Positions 27,862 through 34,808 of a DNA stretch of 64,000 nucleotides are shown piece after piece. The DNA lies in contig NZ_JASIRT010000003.1 in NCBI RefSeq assembly GCF_030063475.1, positions 248,001 to 312,000 on the forward strand. The letters run 5' to 3'. This DNA is from Roseomonas sp. E05. Its GTDB lineage: Bacteria > Pseudomonadota > Alphaproteobacteria > Acetobacterales > Acetobacteraceae. Position numbers and translations under genes: made by a program. Each line of letters starts with the position of its first letter. The stretch's first letter is position 1. The notes beneath the pieces are model-generated. The model was given only the letters and a program-made list of their open reading frames with translations, did not search any database and was not told the DNA's origin.

Positions 27862-27939
27862 GGACCGGCGGGGCCGGGGCTCCAGGGTGGCGCGCCTGGC
27901 CCCGGTCGGTCCTTTGGCGCCCGGATTGTCGCCGGGCGC
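27862..27939 (-). terminator. Pair of hairpins after the HPF gene
   Basis: In the 195-base gap between HPF-CSD and the isomerase gene there are two stems. One is perfect: GCGCCCGG (27917-27924) with CCGGGCGC (27932-27939), 7-base loop. The other joins GGACCG...GGGGCC (27862-27875) with GGCCCC...CGGTCC (about 27898-27913) with small mismatches. They most likely end the baeRF-HPF transcript on the minus strand. Confidence 0.5.
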
Positions 27940-28012
27940 TTCTAAGCCGGGCCGGCTGCGCTTTTGTGACGCTTCCCGGAAGGAACGGTGACGGATGCCC
28001 CGCCCGGCGCGT

Positions 28013-28588
28013 TCAGGCCGCCGGCTTGGAGGTGGCGGTGCGGATCTTCGTCGCCGTGGGGCCGGCGCCGCCCTGCTCCTCGACATAGTGGACGCGGTCG
28101 CCCTGGCGCAGATCCTCGAAGCGGCCGTCGGTCACGCTGTCACGGTGGAAATAGAGCTGCGTGCCGGTATTGGTCAGGATGAAACCATGATCCTGCCCGG
28201 GCTCGATCAGCGTCACCTGGCCGGCCATGGCTTCCGCGCTCGGCTTGGTGGTGTCCTCGCGCAGCTTGCCCTTGAAGGATTCGAGCTGCCGCTCGGCGGC
28301 CTTGAAGGCGTCGCGCAGCGAGGTGCGCACGTCCGGATTGGCATAGCGTTCCTTGGCGCGCTGCGGCTCGCGCGAGACGGCGAGGTCACGCCCCGGGACG
28401 GAGAGGACGATGTGCACCTCATAGACATTCCCGGTCTGGTGCTGCTGGTGCAGCGCCTCCACGGAGACGCGGCAGCCGATCAGATGCGAATAGCGCTTCT
28501 GCAGCTTGTCCACGCCCTGGCGAATCTCGGCTTCGAGCGCGGAGGAAGAGGGCATGTTGTGGAAGGCGATCTCCAGCGGGCGATCCAT
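28013..28588 (-). CDS. HPF/RaiA-type ribosome-associated protein fused to a cold-shock-like domain
   Basis: A 191-residue cytoplasmic protein in two domains. Residues about 1-105 match the hibernation promoting factor / RaiA fold (LEIAFHNMPSSSALEAEIRQ, YEVHIVLSVPGRDLAVSRE, VRTSLRDAFKAAERQLESF). Residues about 122-182 look like an OB-fold cold-shock domain: QDHGFILTN in the position of RNP1 and LYFHRDSV in that of RNP2, then FEDLRQGDRVHYVEEQG. HPF proteins bind idle ribosomes in the decoding channel; the extra domain could add RNA binding. A strong ribosome site, AAAGGAGGA, precedes the ATG. The gene starts 20 bases after the baeRF gene, so both share a transcript. Confidence 0.88.
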   Translation of the reverse strand: MDRPLEIAFHNMPSSSALEAEIRQGVDKLQKRYSHLIGCRVSVEALHQQHQTGNVYEVHIVLSVPGRDLAVSREPQRAKERYANPDVRTSLRDAFKAAERQLESFKGKLREDTTKPSAEAMAGQVTLIEPGQDHGFILTNTGTQLYFHRDSVTDGRFEDLRQGDRVHYVEEQGGAGPTATKIRTATSKPAA

Positions 28589-28608
28589 CGGATCCTCCTT
28601 TCGTGCAA

Positions 28609-29673
28609 TCAGTAGCGAAGCAGCGCGGCCGCCATGCTGGCGCGCGGGATGCGCTCGCGCGGCAGGGCGAAGGCGCGGCCTCCGGTGCGCAGCGTGGCGA
28701 TGGCCACCTGGTTGAGCAGATCCTCGTCCAGCCCGTGCGCCGTGCCATGGACCTCCTGCAGGCCGGCCTCCAGGTCGAAGCGGCCCCAGACCGCCGCGTC
28801 GGAGGCCACCGCGACGGCATCGACGCGGCCTTCCTCCGCGGCGCGCAGGATCTCCTCCAGCCGGATCGCGACCGTGTTCTCCGCCGCGCCGAGGCGCGCG
28901 TTGATCTTCTCGATCAGCGCCTGGGCTTCGCTCTCCAGCAGCGGCTGGATCACGGCGAGGGCGCGTTCCTGCAGCTCCGCCGGGGAGAAGGCGTGCGGAT
29001 TGAGCGACAGCCCCTCGGGCAGCAGTTGCGGCAGCTGCGCCAGCTTGCGGAAATGGCCGCTCACCTTGGGTTCCGCCGCCAGCAGCAGGGGGGCGGGATC
29101 ACTCGTCAGGCGCGCCCTGAGGGTCTCGGCGACGCGCTGGATCTCCTCGACCAGGCCCGTCGCGCCCTCCTCCTGCGGCTCCGGCTCTCCGGCGGCTTCG
29201 GCGGCGGGCTGCTCCAGCCCCAGCGGGATTTCGCTGCGCTCGAAGGGCGTGACGGAGAACAGCCGGGCGCGCCCCGCGCTGAGCGCCAGCAGCCAGAAGC
29301 GGCGATGGCGCGCCATGACGGGCAGCAGCGGCTTGATGCAGGCATGCCGCGCCACGGTCACGTGGAAGGGGACGGCCTGCGGCAGCGGCAGCATCCGCAC
29401 CCCGCTGTTGTGCAGGAACAGCGCGAGGGCCGGCTCCCGGTGCTCGGCGAAGTCGAGACTGGCGGCGACCTCCACAAGCGGGGCCAGCATTGCCTCGCGC
29501 TGGCGCTGATCGAGACCACGCCGCTCCAGCCCGGCTTCCGCCGCTTGCAGAACGTCCCGCAGGCGCCCCTGCTGCAGGCGGATGTCGCGCTGTTCGGGGT
29601 CAAGCGGAAGGTAGGCAGAAAGGACGTGCTCGGCAGGCTCGAAAAGATCTCTCAAATTGGCATTGCTGAGCAT
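28609..29673 (-). CDS. baeRF family (bacterial archaeo-eukaryotic release factor-like) protein
   Basis: A 354-residue protein that I recognise as a bacterial relative of the eRF1/Pelota release-factor fold (baeRF group, probably family 3 or 7). Supporting segments are LFEPAEHVLSAYLPLDPE at the start, LALFLHNSGVRMLPLP, CIKPLLPVMARHRRFWLLAL followed by AGRARLF in the middle, and a C-terminal region with AVASDAAVWGRFD and LLNQVAIATLRTGGRAF, which resembles the L7Ae-like part of eRF1. No GGQ tripeptide is visible. The start at 29673 follows AGGAAG by a good distance. Families of this type have been proposed, by comparative genomics, to act in ribosome rescue, and coupling to an HPF gene fits that. 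Confidence 0.78.
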   Translation of the reverse strand: MLSNANLRDLFEPAEHVLSAYLPLDPEQRDIRLQQGRLRDVLQAAEAGLERRGLDQRQREAMLAPLVEVAASLDFAEHREPALALFLHNSGVRMLPLPQAVPFHVTVARHACIKPLLPVMARHRRFWLLALSAGRARLFSVTPFERSEIPLGLEQPAAEAAGEPEPQEEGATGLVEEIQRVAETLRARLTSDPAPLLLAAEPKVSGHFRKLAQLPQLLPEGLSLNPHAFSPAELQERALAVIQPLLESEAQALIEKINARLGAAENTVAIRLEEILRAAEEGRVDAVAVASDAAVWGRFDLEAGLQEVHGTAHGLDEDLLNQVAIATLRTGGRAFALPRERIPRASMAAALLRY

Positions 29674-29830
29674 GGCGCTTCCTGCTGTTGGCACTGGAAG
29701 TTCAACGCCCCACGGAAACCGCGGTTTCGGCGCGGGAACTTGCCGGCCGCGGGCAGGAATCCCCCCGGGGCGCGCGCCGACTTGCCGTGCGTCCTGTGAT
29801 GAGGCTGAAGGTTCCGGCTGCGCTCCGCTG
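29674..29830. promoter_or_regulatory. Upstream region of the baeRF-HPF operon with a 14-base palindrome
   Basis: The 157 bases between the transglycosylase stop and the baeRF start contain a perfect palindrome, GAAACCGCGGTTTC, at 29715-29728, 42 bases from the ATG. That place suits an operator. I see no certain promoter hexamers on the minus strand. Confidence 0.45.
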
Positions 29831-30523
29831 CTACCGGGAGCCGGGCCGCAAGCAGACCAGGCGCGGCGTGGTCAGGCGGCGCCCGCCCCGCCCGCCGGTG
29901 AAGCGCAGCGCCGGCACCCGCCCGCTCGCACAGAGGCCGGAGACCAGCTTCGGCGGCAGCGGCGCCGCGCCGCCGCCGTTCCAGGCGGCGCCCAGGCGGG
30001 CAAGCGCGACCCGGCGGCTGTAGGCGAGGCCGCGCTCCGGCTCGCCCGAGTGATAGCGCGCGACGGCGGCGCCCCAGTCGCCGTGCTGCGCCCGCAGCGC
30101 GCGCAGGAAGCGCACGGCGTAGCGCGTGTTGGCCTCCGGGTCGAAGGCTTCCTCCAGGTTCTCGAAGGCCTTGGGATGATAGAGCAGATTGACCTGCATG
30201 CAGCCGACATCGATCGAGCGGGCGCCGCCCGCCAGCAGCTTCTCGACCGCCGCGATGGCGGCCGCCTTGCTGGGGACCGCGAAGCCTTCGCCCTCGACAT
30301 TGTAGGTCCAGGGCCAGGGCACGGGGCGGCCGGTGGCCGGGTCGGGGCGGCCGCTCTCGACCAGCGCGATGGCGCCGAGCAGGCCGGGTGGCACGCCGGC
30401 GGCCGGAGCGATGCGGGCGATGGCCTGCCGGCAGAGCGCCGCGTCACGCTCCGCCGCATGGGCGGCGGGGGCGAGGATGGCGCCAAGGGCAAGCAGGGCG
30501 GTGGGGAGGGCGAAGCGGAGCAT
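29831..30523 (-). CDS. Lytic transglycosylase (SLT family)
   Basis: A 230-residue secreted enzyme with a signal peptide (residues about 1-24, cleaved near AHAA). The SLT domain has the catalytic glutamate in IALVESGRPD (near residue 57), then DVGCMQVNLLYHPKAFENLE and the closing AVARYHSGEPERGLAYSRRV. It cleaves peptidoglycan glycan strands in the periplasm. The C-terminal 35 residues are basic and have no known domain. It follows gcd on the same strand after an 83-base gap with a hairpin, so it is probably transcribed separately. Confidence 0.88.
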   Translation of the reverse strand: MLRFALPTALLALGAILAPAAHAAERDAALCRQAIARIAPAAGVPPGLLGAIALVESGRPDPATGRPVPWPWTYNVEGEGFAVPSKAAAIAAVEKLLAGGARSIDVGCMQVNLLYHPKAFENLEEAFDPEANTRYAVRFLRALRAQHGDWGAAVARYHSGEPERGLAYSRRVALARLGAAWNGGGAAPLPPKLVSGLCASGRVPALRFTGGRGGRRLTTPRLVCLRPGSR

Positions 30524-30564
30524 GCCCGGGAGAAGATGCGCCGGGCGGCGCGCGGCGCAAGCCT

Positions 30565-30594
30565 CCCCGCCGCCGCGGCAGGGCGGCGGCGGGG
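30565..30594 (-). terminator. Perfect 12-bp hairpin after gcd
   Basis: CCCCGCCGCCGC (30565-30576) pairs with GCGGCGGCGGGG (30583-30594) across GGCAGG, 12 bases beyond the minus-strand gcd stop. It is a strong GC hairpin without a T run, and the probable end of the gcd transcript. Confidence 0.65.
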
Positions 30595-30606
30595 CAGGCG
30601 AGGCGC

Positions 30607-33051
30607 TCAGCGGCTGCTCGTCTGCGTGGGCCGGCCGTCGCCGGGAAGCGCATAGGCGATGAGGTAGTCGCCCTGCTTGGTGCCGAGCGAGCCATGGCCA
30701 CCCGCCACGACCAGCAGGATCTGCCGGCCGCTCGGGGAGCGGTAGGTCATCGGCGTCGCCTGGCCGCCGGCGGGCAGGCGGTCCCGCCAGAGCTGCCGCC
30801 CCGTCGTCACGTCATAGGCGCGGACGTAGTAGTCGAGCGTCGAGGTCATGAAGGCGACACCGCCCCCGGTGATGATCGGGCCGCCGAGCGACGGCACACC
30901 CATCTTGAAGGGCAGCGGCACCGGCGACTGGTCGCGCACCGTGCCGTTCTTGTGCATGTAGGCGATCTCGCCGCTGCGCAGGTCCACGCCCGCGACATAG
31001 CCCCAGGGCGGCGCCTGGCAGGGCAGGCCGAGCGGCGAGACCAGCGGGCCCATGTCCACCGCGAAGGGCGCGCCGTAGTTCGGGTTCACGCCGATCTCGT
31101 CGGCGCCGCCCTCCATGTCGGAGCCGCCGGCGGGGCTCTGGATGTCGGCGGGGCGGTTCTCCTGCTGCTGCTCACGCGGGATCAGGCGCGAGTAGAAGGC
31201 GAAGTAGCTCGGCGCGGTGAAGGCCACCTGCCGCGCCGGGTCGATGGCGATGCCACCCCAGTCGAAGACGCCGAAATTGCCGGGATAGACCAGCGAGCCC
31301 TGCACGGAAGGCGGCGTGAAGATGCCCTCGTAGCGGAGCCGGTGGAAACGGATGCGGCAGTAGAGCTGGTCGAACATGGTGGCGCCCCACATGTCGCGCC
31401 CCTCCAGCGGCCGTGGCGGCGTGAAGGTGACGCTGGAGAAGGGCTGGGTGGGGGAGGTGTGGTCGCCCGCGGCGGCGCCCTGCGGCACCGGCCGCTCGGG
31501 CGCGGGGAAGATCGGCTCGCCGGTGCGACGATCGAGCACGAAGAGGTCGCCGCGCTTGGTCGAGGCCACCAGCGCCGGCACCGTCCGGCCCTCGATGGTG
31601 AGGTCCAGCAGGCTTGGCTGGCCGCCGATATCCATGTCCCAGAGGTCGTGGTGGACGGTCTGGTAGACCCAGCGCACCTGGCCGGTGTCGATGTCGAGCG
31701 CCAGGATGGAGCTGGAGAAGCGTTCCATGTTGGGCGTGCGGTGGCCGCCCCACTGGTCCGGCGTGGCATTGCCCATCGGCAGATAGATCATGCCGAGTTC
31801 CTCGTCGGCGCTGGAGATGCTCCAGCTGTTCGGCGAGTTGTGGGTATAGGTCTCGTCCGGGCCGATCGGCGCGGTGCGTTCGGGCTGGCCGGGGTCCATG
31901 TTCCAGACCAGCCGACCGGTGAAGACGTCATAGGCGCGGATCACGCCCGAGGGCTCGGTGGTGGAGACGTTGTCGCTGACATTGCCGGCGATGATGACCA
32001 AGTTGTGCGCCACCACCGGGGGGGATGTCGAATAGTAGAAACCCGGCTGCAGGTCGGGCATGCCCCGCCAGAGGTCCACATGGCCGTTCTCGCCGAAGCC
32101 GGGGCAGGGCCTGCCGGTCTCGGCGTCGAGCGCGATCAGCCGCGCATCGGCGGTGGGGAGGAAGATGCGGCTGGGGCAGGCGCCGGCCGCCTCCGCCTGC
32201 TCGGGCGCGGCCGCGTGGTAAGAGACGCCACGGCAGGTCAGGTGCTGCAGGTCCTTGGAGACCTTGATCTGCGGGTCGTAGCGCCACATCTCGCGCCCCG
32301 TCTCGGCGTCGAGCGCGATGGCGTAGTCGTGTGGCGTGCAGATGAAGACCTTGTCGCCCACCTTCAGCGGCGTCAGCTCGAAGGTGGTCTCGTTGGGGTC
32401 GCCGGGCTGCGGCATGTCGCCGGTGCGGTAGGTCCAGGCCACCTTCAGGTCGGCGACGTTCCGCGGCGTGATCTCGGCCAGCGGCGAGTAGCGGTCGCCG
32501 TGGTCGGTGCGGCCATAGGCGTGCCAGTCGCCGCTCGGCACGCCGGCATAATCGGTGGCCGGGGCGGTGTCGGCGCGGGGCAGGGTGCCGGTATGGCCGT
32601 GCGAATCGGTGACCATCGTCACCACGCCATAGGCGCCGCCCAGCACCAGGGCGGCGAGCAGCGGCACCGCGGCGCCGGACCATGAGAGCGGCGGCTGCCC
32701 CTCACGTCGCCGCAACGGCCGCGTGATCCAGGGCATCAGCAGGTACAGGCCGATGATGAAGATGATGTCGCCGCGCGGCGCGAGCTGCCACCAGTCCAGC
32801 CCGATCTCGTACCAGGCCCAGATGACGCTGCCGAGCACGACCAGGGCATAGAGCCAGAGCGCCGAGGGGCGGCGCAGGATCAGCAGCGCGCCGGTCAGCA
32901 CGAAGGCCAGGCCGGTGATGGCGTAGTACCAGGAGCCGCCCAGGACGGCGAGCCAGACGCCGGCGGCGCCCAGCGCCAGGCCAAGCAGGAGGATGACGAG
33001 CCCGGAAATCCAGAGCGCGGGAGGGGAAGTTTGCGATCTGCGCATTGTCAT
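30607..33051 (-). CDS. gcd: Membrane-bound PQQ-dependent glucose dehydrogenase
   Basis: A quinoprotein that oxidises glucose to gluconolactone in the periplasm and passes electrons to membrane quinone. The 814 residues start at the ATG at 33051 (MTMRRSQTSPPALW). Five hydrophobic helices occupy about residues 12-140, followed by the eight-bladed PQQ propeller. Blade motifs include GDWHAYGRTDHGDRYSPLAE, TGRPCPGFGENG, and a closing AYDVTTGRQLWRDRLPAGGQ. The length matches E. coli Gcd (796). No PQQ synthesis genes are in the window. The 5' leader contains a hairpin just ahead of the start. Confidence 0.93.
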   Translation of the reverse strand: MTMRRSQTSPPALWISGLVILLLGLALGAAGVWLAVLGGSWYYAITGLAFVLTGALLILRRPSALWLYALVVLGSVIWAWYEIGLDWWQLAPRGDIIFIIGLYLLMPWITRPLRRREGQPPLSWSGAAVPLLAALVLGGAYGVVTMVTDSHGHTGTLPRADTAPATDYAGVPSGDWHAYGRTDHGDRYSPLAEITPRNVADLKVAWTYRTGDMPQPGDPNETTFELTPLKVGDKVFICTPHDYAIALDAETGREMWRYDPQIKVSKDLQHLTCRGVSYHAAAPEQAEAAGACPSRIFLPTADARLIALDAETGRPCPGFGENGHVDLWRGMPDLQPGFYYSTSPPVVAHNLVIIAGNVSDNVSTTEPSGVIRAYDVFTGRLVWNMDPGQPERTAPIGPDETYTHNSPNSWSISSADEELGMIYLPMGNATPDQWGGHRTPNMERFSSSILALDIDTGQVRWVYQTVHHDLWDMDIGGQPSLLDLTIEGRTVPALVASTKRGDLFVLDRRTGEPIFPAPERPVPQGAAAGDHTSPTQPFSSVTFTPPRPLEGRDMWGATMFDQLYCRIRFHRLRYEGIFTPPSVQGSLVYPGNFGVFDWGGIAIDPARQVAFTAPSYFAFYSRLIPREQQQENRPADIQSPAGGSDMEGGADEIGVNPNYGAPFAVDMGPLVSPLGLPCQAPPWGYVAGVDLRSGEIAYMHKNGTVRDQSPVPLPFKMGVPSLGGPIITGGGVAFMTSTLDYYVRAYDVTTGRQLWRDRLPAGGQATPMTYRSPSGRQILLVVAGGHGSLGTKQGDYLIAYALPGDGRPTQTSSR

Positions 33052-33064
33052 GTCGTGCCCATTT

Positions 33065-33086
33065 GCCGGTTGCCGCAGCAACCGGC
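33065..33086 (-). promoter_or_regulatory. Perfect hairpin in the gcd leader
   Basis: GCCGGTTGC (33065-33073) and GCAACCGGC (33078-33086) form a perfect 9-bp stem with a four-base loop, ending 13 bases before the gcd ATG. No good Shine-Dalgarno sequence lies in the remaining spacer. It could modulate gcd translation or be part of an attenuator. Confidence 0.5.
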
Positions 33087-33186
33087 CCCGCCTGGGCGAA
33101 GTTCCCCCGTGAAGCATTCCGGCAGGGATGAGAGGATGCGCTGGCCTGCAGCCGCTGGGTGTGGCGGCGGGCCTTCCCCGGGGATG

Positions 33187-33208
33187 GGGGGCGCCTGGCT
33201 AAGCCCCC
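33187..33208 (-). terminator. Hairpin after the small-protein pair
   Basis: GGGGGC (33187-33192) and GCCCCC (33203-33208) with a 10-base loop lie 10 bases past the stop of the minus-strand gene at 33219. This is a modest terminator candidate. Confidence 0.45.
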
Positions 33209-33218
33209 GCCCCCGCCT

Positions 33219-33479
33219 TCAGCGGTCCGTGTTGGAGGTCCCGCTGCCAGCCGCCTCCGGGCCGGCCTTGCCTCCGGCGCGCTGGCCGGGATTGGCGCGC
33301 CGCAGCAAGGCGTCCGCCGCAGCCTGCGGGTCCGGCGCCGGCTGTCCGCCGCCTGGGTCGAAGGGCTTGCCAGCGGTGTCCGGCTCATGCTCCGGCGGAA
33401 TGCCATGCGCATTGCCCGGCCCCTGCGCCCCGAGGCCCTGGTGGGTCGGGGCCTTCTCGTCCGGATTCCGGCCGGTCAT
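33219..33479 (-). CDS. Small disordered hydrophilic protein
   Basis: An 86-residue protein with no hydrophobic segment and no cysteine. It is rich in glycine, proline, alanine and aspartate (EHEPDTAGKPFDPGGGQPAP), so it is probably intrinsically disordered. No family is recognised. Its ATG overlaps the stop of the upstream gene (ATGA at 33476-33479), which argues that both are translated and coupled. It could be a stress or desiccation-type protein, but nothing in the sequence proves it. Confidence 0.55.
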   Translation of the reverse strand: MTGRNPDEKAPTHQGLGAQGPGNAHGIPPEHEPDTAGKPFDPGGGQPAPDPQAAADALLRRANPGQRAGGKAGPEAAGSGTSNTDR

Positions 33480-33721
33480 GCCCGGTCCCCCTTCTTCACG
33501 GCGCCGCTCGGCGCGCCGCCGGTGCTGGCGCCGCCCGTGCCGAGGCTGCCGAGGCCGGCGCCTGGCGTGCTGTCCGGGATGCTGCCCCCCGGATGCAGGC
33601 CGGAGGAAATGCCGTGGCCTCCACCGGGAGCGGATGAGGTCTGCGCGCCGGCATTCTTCTCCGCCAGGCGGTCGGCGGGGCTCTTGCCGGCGTCGGATGG
33701 CTTGCTGTTCTGGTCTGCCAT
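33476..33721 (-). CDS. Small glycine-rich hydrophilic protein
   Basis: An 81-residue protein starting MADQNSKPSDAGKSPADRLA. The middle and end are Gly/Ser/Pro-rich (GGGHGISSGLHPGGSIPD, then LGSLGTGGASTGGAPSG), with no hydrophobic segment. The longer frame to 33889 is rejected because the ATG at 33721 is preceded by a purine-rich GGAGCCACG. The stop overlaps the next gene's start. No family is recognised. It is divergent from the secreted protein gene. Confidence 0.55.
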   Translation of the reverse strand: MADQNSKPSDAGKSPADRLAEKNAGAQTSSAPGGGHGISSGLHPGGSIPDSTPGAGLGSLGTGGASTGGAPSGAVKKGDRA

Positions 33722-33903
33722 GCGTGGCTCCTTCGCTGCCGTGCCGGAAGCGTTGCCGAAGCGGCGCCTCCTCACCGGCTCAGGACAATAACCCGCCAGT
33801 CGGACCGGAGGTTCCGCCGTGAAGCGAGCAGCGAGAGGGCGGGCTGAACCCTGGCCGGCCCGGCCGGTTGCTCTCCGCAGAACGGCCATGAAGGAGGACG
33901 AAC

Positions 33904-34419
33904 ATGCCGATGCAGAAGCCGCTGCTGGCTCTGGCGATGATGCTGGGCCTGACGGGGGGCGCCCTGGCGCAGGCCGATCCGCGCCAGGCGCCGGTCACGC
34001 CCCCGCAGCCGAGCCGGCCGCAGAGTGACGCGAACACGGAGTTTTCGCCGCAGCCCGCCGCGAACAGCCTGCAGGAATACGCCCGTATCCTTGGTGAGGC
34101 GCAGTCGCAGCTCGAGACCGCCATTCAGCGCAGCGACGACGAACCGGCGGAGAACCAGCAGAACGCGATGACGCCGGCGCGCATGGACGTCAAGGCGGCC
34201 GCCCAGCAGGTCCACCAGGCCATGCGCCGCGCCCCGCGCGAGCTGCATGACGAGGCGCTGTACGAGGATGCCGAGCGGTCGGTGCGGGAAGACCTCTTCA
34301 AGCTCTCGCAGCCGCTGACCCTTGACGACAAGGGCGGCGGCGCGCGCCAGATCCTGAACACTGTGGACAACCTGCGCCGGAAGGTTGAGCAGCGCGCCGC
34401 CGGCGGCAGAGCCGGCTGA
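33904..34419 (+). CDS. Secreted hypothetical protein with helical region
   Basis: A 171-residue protein with a clear signal peptide (MPMQKPLLALAMMLGLTGGALA, cut near ALAQA). The mature part begins with a proline/glutamine-rich stretch, followed by a helix-prone, charged region (LQEYARILGEAQSQLETAIQ; MDVKAAAQQVHQAMRRAP) and ends with LRRKVEQRAAG. It should be periplasmic. A strong AAGGAGG ribosome site sits eight bases before the ATG. No family is recognised. It stands alone between the small-protein pair and nrdA. Confidence 0.7.
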   Translation: MPMQKPLLALAMMLGLTGGALAQADPRQAPVTPPQPSRPQSDANTEFSPQPAANSLQEYARILGEAQSQLETAIQRSDDEPAENQQNAMTPARMDVKAAAQQVHQAMRRAPRELHDEALYEDAERSVREDLFKLSQPLTLDDKGGGARQILNTVDNLRRKVEQRAAGGRAG

Positions 34420-34460
34420 CCCGGGCAGGGCGGCGCGCAGCCGCGCCGAGAGGGGAGACT

Positions 34461-34500
34461 GCGAAGAGGGGGGAGGCCGCGGCGCGGTCTCCCCCTTCGC
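34461..34500 (+). terminator. Bulged hairpin after the secreted protein gene
   Basis: GCGAA (34461-34465) and GGGGGAG (34469-34475) pair with CTCCCCC and TTCGC (34489-34500), interrupted by a three-base bulge. It lies about 42 bases after the stop at 34419 and is the likely end of that transcript. Confidence 0.55.
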
Positions 34501-34693
34501 CGTGCAAGGGGGTGGTGCCGGCCGCCCGATTCCATACAGGCTCCGCGAGGTGCGGCATCTCGGCCACCGGATGAAAAATTTTGCGCCCCGCCGGCCTTGC
34601 GAGGCCGCCTGAACAGGATGGTGGATAACCTTGGCTTCACCAGATTTTCCGGGGATTCGGGGGCCGGCGCCGCCTGTGGACAGCGGGAAGGCG

Positions 34694-34742
34694 GACCAAT
34701 TTGTAGCGGTCCGTCCTGCATCCCACCCACCACATCTGGGTT
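34694..34742 (+). promoter_or_regulatory. Two candidate NrdR boxes upstream of nrdA
   Basis: Two 16-base sites with the NrdR-box core pattern (C-x-A-x-A-T-x-T-x-G) occur 33 bases apart, near the three-turn spacing typical of paired NrdR boxes. The second, CCACCACATCTGGGTT (34727-34742), matches all six core positions. The first, GACCAATTTGTAGCGG (34694-34709), matches all but one. They lie 67-115 bases before the proposed nrdA start, so dATP-responsive repression by NrdR is plausible. Both sites are degenerate. Confidence 0.45.
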
Positions 34743-34808
34743 GAAGCGCGCGGCGGCAGGGTGCAAAGGTGCGCCCGACAACGCCCCAGCGATTCAGGGA
34801 TTCTCGCC

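Noticed and set aside
29674-29830. Possible EcfG stress promoter (GGAAC...GTT) before the baeRF-HPF operon
   Set aside because: A GGAAC occurs on the minus strand, but there is no GTT at the required distance.
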